Source: Tabrizicola_A sp044377735
GTDB taxonomy: Bacteria > Pseudomonadota > Alphaproteobacteria > Rhodobacterales > Rhodobacteraceae
Assembly: GCA_044377735.1 (NCBI GenBank)
Contig: JBILYK010000086.1
Coordinates: 1-15,245, forward strand
Direction: 5' to 3'
Length of the DNA stretch: 15,245 nucleotides
Shown here piece after piece: positions 1 through 6,453 of the stretch. The notes below the pieces were generated by a model. That model ran no database searches. It saw only the letters and a list, made by a program, of their open reading frames with translations, and had not been told where the DNA came from. Numbering within the stretch: position 1 is the stretch's first letter; every line of letters starts with the position of its first letter. The position numbers and the translations under genes are program-made.

Positions 1-143
1 GCTATGTTCTGCTCTACAATCAGCAACTGCCGCAATCAGCCCTTGGCAGCAAGACACCCTTGCAGGCGATGAAGGACTGGCACAAACTGAAGCCACAGTT
101 GTTCAGGAAACAGCCATATCACCTTCCGGGATGTGACATCTAG
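1..143 (+). pseudogene. C-terminal tail of an IS481-like transposase, cut by the window edge
   Basis: The reading frame from base 3 is open for 46 codons to a TAG at 141-143 and runs in from outside the window, so only the end is visible. The peptide contains LYNQQLPQSALGSKTP followed by an LQAMKDWHK stretch and ends LPGCDI. A tail with YN, then 'LPQSALG-KTP-QAM', then a short basic end is typical of the integrase-core transposases of the IS481/IS3 superfamily, and the wording is closest to IS481. Because the 5' part is missing from the window, I cannot tell whether the gene is intact upstream or already a remnant; it is filed as partial. No terminal inverted repeat can be confirmed without the other end of the element. 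It marks this side of the window as a place where mobile DNA has landed. Confidence 0.6.
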
Positions 144-207
144 GTTATCGAAAGATATCTAAAAATCCTTGCCCTACCATGGAGCCCAGTGCGAAATGAT
201 CTATAGA

Positions 208-236
208 TTGAAAAAGCGCGATAGCGCGGGAAAGAT
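208..236 (+). promoter_or_regulatory. Candidate sigma-70-like promoter for the response regulator
   Basis: TTGAAA at 208-213 is followed by a 17-base spacer and AAAGAT at 231-236, about 60 bases before the GTG start at 294. The spacer contains the short inverted repeat GCGC-gata-GCGC (216-227), which could be an operator. The -10 match is weak, so this is only a candidate. The rest of 144-293 shows nothing else I can name. Confidence 0.25.
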
Positions 237-293
237 TTGCTCTAATGGTGCTGTGCCGCGCTCCAAGGATGTGGGGGCAGGTCGGTCGGTCAG

Positions 294-968
294 GTGAAGA
301 CTAATGAACATGCGGTGCCAGGCGTGGTAGACCAAAAGCAGTATACGATCGTCATCGCCGATGACCACAATTTGGTTCGTGACGCAGTTTCCGAAACTCT
401 TGCCGCCGATGGCGGATTTACAGTGTCTTCCGTCGGTGACCTGCCATCAACGATGGTTGCGTTGCAGAGCGCAGAACCCATTGATATGCTGTTGCTTGAT
501 GTGTTCATGCCCGGCATGGCAGGGATCGGTTCGATTCAACAGATTTTGGCCAAACATCCCGATTTGAAGATCGTGCTGTTTTCTGGCAGCGTTTCAAGCG
601 AGTTTGTTTTCCAAACTTTGCAAGCTGGCGCTCGGGGCTATGTGCCAAAGACACTTCCGCTTCGGTCGCTGACATCAGCGCTGCGTCTGGTGCTGTCGGG
701 TCAGGTTTTCCTGCCCATGTCTTTGCTGTCAGAGGCGGATGGCACCACGTCCTTCGATCAGCGCGGCGACAATCAAAAACTGCTGACCCCGAAAGAGGTG
801 AACATCCTGAAGCTGGTCTCGGACGGCAAGACCAACAAAGAGATTGCCTGGACACTCGGCGCGTCGGAAGTGACGATAAAGATGTATTTGCGCGCCATTT
901 TCAACAAGTTAGGCGCGTCCAATCGCACGCATGCCGTGATGCTTGCCAAGGCCAAGACCTTGCTGTGA
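294..968 (+). CDS. Response regulator, REC plus LuxR-type HTH (NarL/FixJ family)
   Basis: This is a 224-residue two-component response regulator that should bind DNA after phosphorylation by a sensor kinase. The receiver domain covers about residues 17-130. It has the acidic pair D23-D24 in VIADDHN, the phospho-acceptor D69 in LLLDVFMPG, a switch serine at S97 (LFSGS) and the conserved lysine K119 (YVPKT). The LuxR-type helix-turn-helix covers about 163-224, with LLTPKEVNILKLVSDGKTN, then EIAWTLG, and a recognition helix around VTIKMYLRAIFNKLG. Length and layout are normal for the family. The start is GTG at 294; no in-frame ATG lies near and the frame is closed upstream at 243. No strong Shine-Dalgarno is seen. 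The likely partner is the hybrid kinase at 3106-5220 on the same strand, now separated from it by an insertion sequence. Target genes are unknown. Confidence 0.9.
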   Translation: MKTNEHAVPGVVDQKQYTIVIADDHNLVRDAVSETLAADGGFTVSSVGDLPSTMVALQSAEPIDMLLLDVFMPGMAGIGSIQQILAKHPDLKIVLFSGSVSSEFVFQTLQAGARGYVPKTLPLRSLTSALRLVLSGQVFLPMSLLSEADGTTSFDQRGDNQKLLTPKEVNILKLVSDGKTNKEIAWTLGASEVTIKMYLRAIFNKLGASNRTHAVMLAKAKTLL

Positions 969-1276
969 CGCAGGGCGCCCGGCGAGCGCCTGTCTGTCTT
1001 GGGTGCGCGTGGCCTGCGTCTGGTGAAGCTGCCGTGTCTGCCGGATTGTGGTGTTGACCCCTGCCTTGCGCAGCGAGATATCGCAAAGGGCCAAACGATC
1101 TGCGCCGAAATCGTCGTCTGCACATAGGCGAGATGGCACGCAACAGGGGTATAAGGGCGCTGATGATGGTGTGCCTCCCTTCTGACGGCATCGCCAAGGG
1201 CCAATGTGATGCGTGCTGAAGCCATCACAGCACGAGAGGTTATCCACGTCGTCCAAAGGGCCAGAGTAAGCCCGAG
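969..1276. other. Gene-free gap between the response regulator and the IS element
   Basis: These 308 bases contain no gene I can support on either strand. A short GC hairpin directly after the regulator stop (GGCGC at 974-978, GCGCC at 986-990) lacks a T-run, so it is at best a weak terminator. A motif close to CAAAGGGCCA appears three times (near 1084, 1194 and 1253) without regular spacing. The last eight bases are the left copy of the IS256 target duplication, so this gap was originally continuous with the sequence starting at 2663. Confidence 0.5.
1269..1276 (+). repeat. Left target-site duplication of the IS256-family element
   Basis: AGCCCGAG directly abuts the left inverted repeat and is identical to 2655-2662. 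Confidence 0.88.
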
Positions 1277-1305
1277 GGTAGCGTCCACGGACGTGGTGTA
1301 ATTTC
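1277..1305 (+). repeat. Left terminal inverted repeat of the IS256-family element
   Basis: GGTAGCGTCC (1277-1286), ACGGAC, then GTGGTGTAATTTC (1293-1305). It matches the reverse complement of the right end at 24 of 29 positions; the mismatches are confined to the central six bases. Confidence 0.9.
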
Positions 1306-1398
1306 TGCGCCGTCAAGGGTGTGATCTCAGGTGGCCATCGAGGTGTATGGTCGAGGTGGAGTTTGGCGACTTCAACCACGGACCACACGGAGACCCCG

Positions 1399-2604
1399 AT
1401 GACCAAGACCAACATGGACCTAACCGAGCTTCTGCAAAAGCATGATCAGGGCGACTTGCTGCGCTCGATCGCAGAGGCCGTCCTGCAACTGATGATGGAG
1501 AGCGATGTCGATGGCCTGATCGGTGCTGGCCGCCATGAGCGGGCCGAGCAGCGCACGACCTGGCGCAACGGCTACCGCGACCGCTCTCTGGACACCCGAC
1601 TGGGAACACTGAACCTGAAAGTGCCGAAGCTGCGGCAGGGCAGCTATTTCCCCGGCTTTCTCGAAGCCCGCAAAACCTCTGAGCAGGCGCTGGTTGCCGT
1701 GATCCAAGAGGCGTGGATCGGCGGCGTCTCGACCCGGCGCGTCGATGAGTTGGTTCAGGCCATGGGGCTGAGTGGCATCTCGAAAAGCACTGTGTCCAAG
1801 CTGTGCAAGGATATCGATGAACGGGTCAGCGAGTTCCTGAACCGCCCGCTGACCGGGGATTGGCCCTACGTCTGGCTCGACGCCACCTACCTCAAGCAGC
1901 GCCAGGGCGGACGGATCGTCAGCGTGGCGGCCATAATCGCCGTTGCCGCCAACACGGAGGGGCGCCGTGAAATCATTGGCTTAGGCGTTGGTCCCTCAGA
2001 GGCTGAGACCTTCTGGATGGACTTCCTTCGCAGCCTGAAGGCCCGGGGCCTCGATGGCGTGAAGCTTGTGATCAGCGACGCCCATACCGGCCTGAAAGGC
2101 GCAATCTCGCGCGTCTTCGAAGCAACCTGGCAGCGCTGCCGCGTTCACTGGATGCGCAATGCCCTCGCTCATGTCTCGCGCGGCCAGCACACCGTTGTCG
2201 CCGCCGCGATCCGGCAGGCATTCGAGCAGCCCGACCGCAAACATGCTGGGGAAACATGGCAGCGCGTGGCCGATCAGCTCCGCCCCCGTTGGCCCAAGCT
2301 CGCCGATCTGATGGATGCCAGCGAACACGATGTGCTGGCCTACATGGCCTTCCCGCGCCAGCACCGAACCAAGCTGCACAGTACGAACCCGATTGAGCGT
2401 CTGAACAAGGAAGTGAAGCGGCGCGCTGACGTCGTGGGCATCTTCCCCAACGAGGCATCAATCATGCGTCTGATCGGCGCTGTGCTGTTCGAGCAGAATG
2501 ACGAATGGCAGACTTCAAGCCGCTACATGATGGTCGAAGCCTTCGCGCAGATCGACGAGGAGGAGATCGACCCCATTCTCAGCATAACCACGAAAGCCGC
2601 CTGA
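1399..2604 (+). CDS. IS256-family transposase
   Basis: A 401-residue DDE transposase that should excise or copy the surrounding IS by binding its terminal repeats. The length is typical of IS256 (about 400). The catalytic triad is visible: D161 in VWLDATYLK, D227 in LVISDAHTG and E333 in STNPIERLNKEVKRR. The conserved CRVHWMRN block between the second D and the E is also present. The N-terminal part (RTTWRNGYRDRSLDTRLG, then VPKLRQGSYFPG) is the usual IS256 DNA-binding region. The frame stays open back to an ATG at 1321, but I chose ATG 1399 because GGAGA at 1389-1393 lies 5 bases upstream and because the protein then starts as relatives do (MTKTNMDLTELL). The gene appears undamaged. Confidence 0.93.
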   Translation: MTKTNMDLTELLQKHDQGDLLRSIAEAVLQLMMESDVDGLIGAGRHERAEQRTTWRNGYRDRSLDTRLGTLNLKVPKLRQGSYFPGFLEARKTSEQALVAVIQEAWIGGVSTRRVDELVQAMGLSGISKSTVSKLCKDIDERVSEFLNRPLTGDWPYVWLDATYLKQRQGGRIVSVAAIIAVAANTEGRREIIGLGVGPSEAETFWMDFLRSLKARGLDGVKLVISDAHTGLKGAISRVFEATWQRCRVHWMRNALAHVSRGQHTVVAAAIRQAFEQPDRKHAGETWQRVADQLRPRWPKLADLMDASEHDVLAYMAFPRQHRTKLHSTNPIERLNKEVKRRADVVGIFPNEASIMRLIGAVLFEQNDEWQTSSRYMMVEAFAQIDEEEIDPILSITTKAA

Positions 2605-2625
2605 TCATGCCCTCAGGCCATCTGG

Positions 2626-2654
2626 GAAATTACACCACCTTGACGGACGCTACC
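2626..2654 (-). repeat. Right terminal inverted repeat of the IS256-family element
   Basis: Read inward on the minus strand: GGTAGCGTCC, GTCAAG, GTGGTGTAATTTC. This pairs with the left end at 1277-1305. Confidence 0.9.
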
Positions 2655-2662
2655 AGCCCGAG
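2655..2662 (+). repeat. Right target-site duplication of the IS256-family element
   Basis: AGCCCGAG directly abuts the right inverted repeat and is identical to 1269-1276. Confidence 0.88.
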
Positions 2663-3105
2663 GCGAAACAGGATGCTTTGCAAGCTTGTCTTGTAACGTC
2701 CGAGCGAAATCGGCCTAAAGTCATTAGGTTGTATATTATGATGTGTTCAAAAACTTTAGTTGACAATCTTCGATCACAATATCACTGACAACCACCAACT
2801 GGAGCGGATCCAGACCCGTCCGAAGATAACTATCGCGCGACTTACTTTGAAACCTCCCAGCTGTCCGGTGCGTGACGCGCAGGCGTCCCAAGACAATGAA
2901 GGGCACAATCGATCGTGCATTCGGAAAGACAAACAGGCCCAAGGGGCATGGCTGTGCTGCTGAACCGTCTATGTGGCGGGGCTCGGTGGGTATGGCTTGC
3001 CATGCCACATGCGCGCCGCGCCCCTTTTCGGGCTGCGGCCCGCCTGTCTTGCCCGGCTGCCGGTCTGTTGGTGCGTGTGATCCCTGCGCCCGAGGTTCAG
3101 CGGCC
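2663..3105. other. Upstream region of the hybrid kinase
   Basis: This 443-base stretch has no gene I can support with confidence. Its first part (about 2720-2790) is clearly AT-richer than the surroundings and contains TTGACA at 2760-2765 and TATATTATGAT-like sequence near 2732. Promoter activity for the kinase is therefore plausible, although no well-spaced -35/-10 pair is evident. A perfect 12-base dyad ATGGC-tt-GCCAT lies at 2992-3003. The kinase frame is open through 2872-3105, but the encoded extension is Cys/Pro-rich and unlike a kinase N-terminus. A short ORF at 2948-3109 is listed separately. Confidence 0.4.
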
Positions 3106-3109
3106 ATGA
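2948..3109 (+). CDS. Doubtful 53-residue ORF overlapping the kinase start by ATGA
   Basis: ATG at 2948 is preceded closely by AAGGGG (2941-2946). The frame ends with TGA at 3107-3109, which overlaps the ATG of the kinase gene (3106) as ATGA, the classic geometry of translational coupling. The peptide (MAVLLNRLCGGARWVWLAMP..., ending PAPEVQRP) is rich in Arg and Ala and matches no family I know. It could be a leader or coupling ORF, or chance in GC-rich DNA. Synonymous-site conservation in relatives would decide. Confidence 0.2.
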   Translation: MAVLLNRLCGGARWVWLAMPHARRAPFRAAARLSCPAAGLLVRVIPAPEVQRP

Positions 3110-5220
3110 AACGCCTGCTTGTTCTTGTGATTGTGCCAAGCGCTCTGCTTCTGGCAGGTCTGCCGTGGCAGATTTCCGAGCTTGGGCGTGGGCATGATCT
3201 GCGGGTTACACAAGCCTTCACGACGCAGGCCGCTGACAGCATTGATGACGAGCTTGGGTTGCTGGCAAGCGAGCTTGATCACTTCGCGCGGTTGCCGTCG
3301 GTGCGAAGTGGCGATCTTGCGCGCATCACCGAAGACGCGGCGCAGCTGTCCTTGCATCTGCGCGGATGGTTGATGCTGGTCAAAAACGGCCCCGATCCCC
3401 GCGATCTGCTTGACCCAAGGCGGATCGCCGCGGACCCAAGCCCCCAAGGCGGCAGGGTTGCGGGCCTGAAGGATACGGACAAGGACAATGCGACTTACAG
3501 GGCTGGCGATCCCAGACCTGTCATCGTGTCGGATGCGACATTCTCGGATGGGCTGGATATGTCTGTCGTCACCCTGACCGAACCGCTTCGCTCTGGCCCC
3601 TTTGAGGATCACCGTCTGGTGCTGCATGTTGCGGTTACCCGGCTGACGCAAAAGCTTTTGACGCTGGATTTGCCTCCGGGTGCTGATGCGATGCTGGTTG
3701 ATGGTGCTGGCCAGATTATTGGCAGCACCCAAGAAGTCGCACATCGAGAGGTGATGGCGGTTACGGGCGGTCTTGCGGCAGCGCTTGCGATCGAGGACCA
3801 AGGCAGCATTCGGGGCGAGATTGACGGGGTGAGCCTAGCGCAGTCGGTCACCGCTTGGCAGCGGTTATCACACGCACCGGGCTGGACGATGGTGGTCAGT
3901 TTGCCCGAGGGCCAGCCAGGCGTGCTGTTTGGTGACCTTGTCTTGGTAGATGCGCTTGCACTGCTTGTCGCGTTTCTGCTGGCTGGCTTTTGTGTCGTAA
4001 CTGATCGGTATTGGCGCAACGCGGATCTGCAGACGCAAGCGCAGGCGCAGACACAAGCGCAGGCGATAGAGATCAACCGGCTGGCGCAGGACGCCCAGCG
4101 CTTGCGCCAGGCAATTGCCCTGCGGGACGAACAACTGTCGATGTTGCATCATGACATGCGCAGCTCGGTGATGGGGACCCAGGATTTGATCCAAGGGCTG
4201 TTGCTGGCCAATCGGGACCGCACGCAAACCTTCCATCTGAACTCGGCGCTTGCCGCCACCGGTCGCATGTTGCGAATGATTGACGATTCTGAGACGATCG
4301 AGCCTGACGCCAAGCCCAAACCGCACGCGCGTCTTGAGCCATTCTCGCCCCATGCGCTTTTGGAAAGTCTTGTGCCGTTGATTGAGGCGTCGGCGAAAAA
4401 GAATGGTACGGCTGTGACGGCTGATCTGGCTGACGCAATGCCGTGGCTGGCCGGTGACACGGCGCAAATTGGGCAGATCGTGCTGAACCTGCTGAGCAAT
4501 GCGGCCAAGTTCACCAAAAACGGTGTGGTGTCGCTTGCCGGTCGGGTCGAGCTGATGCGGGAGACGCCGATACGCGGCTGTTTGGTTGTTACGGTCACTG
4601 ACACGGGTCCGGGCATCGCCCCGGATGACCTGAACCAGATCTTCACCCCTCGCTTTCGCGCGGCATCGTCGATGGAGCAGTCGATTGAAGGCAACGGCCT
4701 TGGTCTGGCCATCGTCAAGCGGCTGACGGATGCGATGCAGGGCAGCATTTGCGTCAAAAGCGTGCTGGGCAAGGGCAGCCAGTTCACCCTGACCCTGCCG
4801 CTTGATCTGGCGCAGCCAATGACGCGTGAAAGCGGGCAATCCAAGGTGGATATTCTGAGCGGAAGGCGCGTGCTTTTGGTGGACGATGATCCGATGATGT
4901 TGTTGGCGGGTGCAAATCTTTTGCAGCGCGCGGGGGCTGAGGTGAGATTGGCCTGCACAGCCGAGGATGCCTTGGCCGCCTGCCGCGATGCGGTTCCCGA
5001 TGCGCTGGTGCTGGATCTTAACATTCCGGGCGTGGATGTTCCCGAGCTTGTCCGCACCCTGAGGAGCGTGCCAACACTTGGGCAACGCCCGATCATCGCC
5101 TATTCGGCCAGAATGACCGATCAGCGCGCCATCGACTGCCGGGAGATGGGCTTTGACGCCGCGATCCAAAAAGATGCCGACCTGCCGGCAACCCTGGCCT
5201 CTATGCTGCCCGCAGCTTGA
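3106..5220 (+). CDS. Membrane hybrid sensor histidine kinase (sensor, HK, C-terminal REC)
   Basis: A 704-residue two-component sensor. Transmembrane segment 1 is at about residues 4-20 and segment 2 at about 277-299; they enclose a periplasmic domain of about 255 residues. Its membrane-proximal part (AMLVDGAGQIIGST) resembles a Cache-type ligand sensor. A Gln/Ala-rich helix (about 306-345) leads to the H-box LHHDMRSSV with the likely phospho-acceptor H349. The ATPase domain shows the N-box NLLSNAAKF (N465), DTGPGI (D499) and GNGLGLAI (529-536). A receiver domain (about 587-704) has the acidic cluster D593-D595, phospho-acceptor D637 (VLDLNIPG), S667 and K689. No HPt domain is present. The ATG at 3106 was chosen because it is followed by a typical membrane anchor and has GAGG at 3092-3095; upstream in-frame starts would add a Cys-rich segment with no family match. 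The likely output is the regulator at 294-968, or a phosphorelay through a separate HPt. The signal is unknown. Confidence 0.88.
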   Translation: MKRLLVLVIVPSALLLAGLPWQISELGRGHDLRVTQAFTTQAADSIDDELGLLASELDHFARLPSVRSGDLARITEDAAQLSLHLRGWLMLVKNGPDPRDLLDPRRIAADPSPQGGRVAGLKDTDKDNATYRAGDPRPVIVSDATFSDGLDMSVVTLTEPLRSGPFEDHRLVLHVAVTRLTQKLLTLDLPPGADAMLVDGAGQIIGSTQEVAHREVMAVTGGLAAALAIEDQGSIRGEIDGVSLAQSVTAWQRLSHAPGWTMVVSLPEGQPGVLFGDLVLVDALALLVAFLLAGFCVVTDRYWRNADLQTQAQAQTQAQAIEINRLAQDAQRLRQAIALRDEQLSMLHHDMRSSVMGTQDLIQGLLLANRDRTQTFHLNSALAATGRMLRMIDDSETIEPDAKPKPHARLEPFSPHALLESLVPLIEASAKKNGTAVTADLADAMPWLAGDTAQIGQIVLNLLSNAAKFTKNGVVSLAGRVELMRETPIRGCLVVTVTDTGPGIAPDDLNQIFTPRFRAASSMEQSIEGNGLGLAIVKRLTDAMQGSICVKSVLGKGSQFTLTLPLDLAQPMTRESGQSKVDILSGRRVLLVDDDPMMLLAGANLLQRAGAEVRLACTAEDALAACRDAVPDALVLDLNIPGVDVPELVRTLRSVPTLGQRPIIAYSARMTDQRAIDCREMGFDAAIQKDADLPATLASMLPAA
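4030..4065 (+). repeat. Two tandem copies of an 18-bp unit in the kinase linker
   Basis: Bases 4030-4047 and 4048-4065 are identical except for one G/A change. Each encodes the six residues QTQAQA (residues 309-314 and 315-320 of the kinase) in the helix between the second membrane segment and the H-box. Confidence 0.85.
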
Positions 5221-5250
5221 AACGGCGTGGGCGCGCCACAGCGCTTGCGA

Positions 5251-6288
5251 TCAGCCCCGGCCGTAAGTCCGCCGTGCTTCGGCAAAGGATGTCAGCTTTT
5301 GCAGCTTTTCATCCCACAGGTGCAGCCTGACCGAGGCAAGGCTTTCGCGGATGGTCAAGCGCTGCGCTTGGGCCAACTCACCATGATCGCGCAGCACTTC
5401 GGGCAGGCGGTAGAACGGGATGCGGCTGTAAAGGTGATGCACATGGTGGATGCCGATATTGGCCGAAAGCCAGCGGAGCGGCTGGGGCAGCACGTAATGC
5501 GATGAGCCTTCAAGTGCGGCCTCATGCAATTGCCAGTCGGACTCTTTCGCCCAGTGGGTGTCTTCGAACTGGTGTTGCACATAGAACAGCCAGATGCCGA
5601 CCGTCGCCGCGATCACCGAGGTGGGCAGATAGATCAAGAGAAGCGGCATGAACCCGCCCAGCCAGATGATGAGGCCAACCAGAATGGCAATCACCGCGTT
5701 GGTGCCCATGGCCGACAGCCAATAGCGCCAGCCCGAGGTCATCAGCCCCAAGGGCACGCGGTTTTGCAGAAGGAAGATATAGCTTGGCCCCAGACCGAAC
5801 AGCACCAAGGGGTGGCGGTAAAGCCGGTAGATCAACCGTCCAAACCAGCTGCGGGCGCGATATTCTTCAACCGTCAGTGTCAGCACATCGCCGATGCCGC
5901 GTTGGTCAAGATCGCCGTGATGCGAATGGTGGATGGAATGCGTGCGCCGCCAGACGTCATAAGGGGTCAGCGTCAGCACGCCCAGACAGCGGCCGACCCA
6001 GTCTTGCACTTTGCGATTGCCGAAAAAGCTGGCGTGGCCGCAGTCATGCTGGATGACGAAGATGCGCACGAGGAAAAGCCCGTTCAACGCGGCAATGGCG
6101 AAGGCCAGCCAATAGCTGATCGACATCGTGGCCCAAGCCAGGGCCCAAAGCAGGGCAAAAGGCCCAAGCGTCACCACAAGTTCCATCGCGCTGCGGCGGG
6201 TGGAGGGTTCGCGGTAGCGGGCCAGAATCTGCACCCAATCCTTCGCCGGCCGCGGATCAGCCGCCGTCTTGGTCGTCGTGATCGTCAT
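5251..6288 (-). CDS. Membrane fatty-acid desaturase
   Basis: A 345-residue di-iron acyl-lipid desaturase that introduces a double bond into membrane fatty acyl chains using O2 and an electron donor. The three histidine boxes are intact: HDCGH (81-85), HSIHHSHH (117-124) and HHVHH (281-285). Two further histidines in QHQFEDTHW (239, 245) probably complete the metal site. Hydrophobic membrane pairs lie at about 35-78 and 198-236. This arrangement fits the Delta-12/omega-3 type FA_desaturase family; the regiospecificity cannot be read from sequence. ATG 6288 was chosen because relatives begin close to this point; the frame extends to 6423, but that part is low-complexity and covers a promoter-like inverted repeat. 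The ribosome site is weak. The gene lies 165 bases downstream of rlmN on the same strand and converges on the kinase gene with a 30-base gap. Confidence 0.9.
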   Translation of the reverse strand: MTITTTKTAADPRPAKDWVQILARYREPSTRRSAMELVVTLGPFALLWALAWATMSISYWLAFAIAALNGLFLVRIFVIQHDCGHASFFGNRKVQDWVGRCLGVLTLTPYDVWRRTHSIHHSHHGDLDQRGIGDVLTLTVEEYRARSWFGRLIYRLYRHPLVLFGLGPSYIFLLQNRVPLGLMTSGWRYWLSAMGTNAVIAILVGLIIWLGGFMPLLLIYLPTSVIAATVGIWLFYVQHQFEDTHWAKESDWQLHEAALEGSSHYVLPQPLRWLSANIGIHHVHHLYSRIPFYRLPEVLRDHGELAQAQRLTIRESLASVRLHLWDEKLQKLTSFAEARRTYGRG

Positions 6289-6368
6289 ATGGTCTGCCCA
6301 AGCCTGCCGGTTCGTGGGCCCCCGCAGCGGCGCGGTGCCCCTTTTGTTTTTCCCGTGCAAACGCCCGG

Positions 6369-6391
6369 TGCCCACATGCATACAGTGGGCA
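6369..6391. promoter_or_regulatory. Perfect inverted repeat upstream of the desaturase
   Basis: TGCCCAC (6369-6375) and GTGGGCA (6385-6391) are perfect complements separated by nine bases (ATGCATACA). The dyad sits about 80-100 bases before the desaturase start in the gap behind rlmN. Its length and position suit a dimeric repressor or activator site; the regulator is unknown. Confidence 0.35.
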
Positions 6392-6437
6392 GTTAGGAGC
6401 TGGAAAGCACAAATTTCTGACAAGTGCCGCCGGTGAT

Positions 6438-6451
6438 CTGGCCTAAGCCAG
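6438..6451 (-). terminator. Short hairpin just after the rlmN stop
   Basis: CTGGC-CTAA-GCCAG, a perfect 5-bp stem with a 4-base loop, begins three bases beyond the rlmN stop codon. There is no T-run on the minus strand after it, so termination would be weak or factor-dependent. Confidence 0.25.
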
Positions 6452-6453
6452 CC

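Larger units (their letters stand above)
1277..2654 (+). mobile_element. Complete IS256-family insertion sequence (1378 bp)
   Basis: The element has one transposase gene of the IS256 family (1399-2604) and imperfect 29-bp terminal inverted repeats. Both ends read inward GGTAGCGTCC, six mostly unmatched bases, then GTGGTGTAATTTC (left 1277-1305, right 2626-2654 on the other strand). It is flanked by an exact 8-bp direct repeat AGCCCGAG at 1269-1276 and 2655-2662. An 8-9 bp duplication is characteristic of IS256-family transposition. The intact ORF, good ends and perfect duplication suggest a recent, potentially active copy. It landed in the gap between a response regulator gene and a hybrid kinase gene. 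Confidence 0.92.

Noticed and set aside
969..1124. Stop-codon readthrough extending the response regulator by about 52 codons
   Set aside because: The regulator already ends at the natural end of the LuxR-type HTH, and the extension resembles no domain.
1321..1398. An earlier ATG (1321) for the IS256-family transposase
   Set aside because: ATG 1399 has a good ribosome site at 5 bases and gives the usual family length and N-terminus.
2640..2663. Outward-facing hybrid promoter from the right IS end (TTGACG at 2640-2645)
   Set aside because: IS256-like ends can supply a -35, but no acceptable -10 hexamer lies 16-18 bases downstream in the flanking sequence.
2872..3105. An N-terminal extension of the hybrid kinase starting near 2872
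   Set aside because: The extension is rich in Cys, Pro and Arg, unlike sensor kinases, and would bury the membrane anchor that begins naturally at ATG 3106.
3868..5169. A 433-codon open frame on the minus strand inside the hybrid kinase gene
   Set aside because: It lies wholly antisense to a kinase with all motifs intact, has a composition rich in His, Gln and Arg, and matches no family. It is a product of GC-biased codon use.
5524..6396. A 290-codon open frame on the plus strand across the desaturase
   Set aside because: It is antisense to a gene with three intact histidine boxes, and its translation is low-complexity and Arg/Gln/His-rich.
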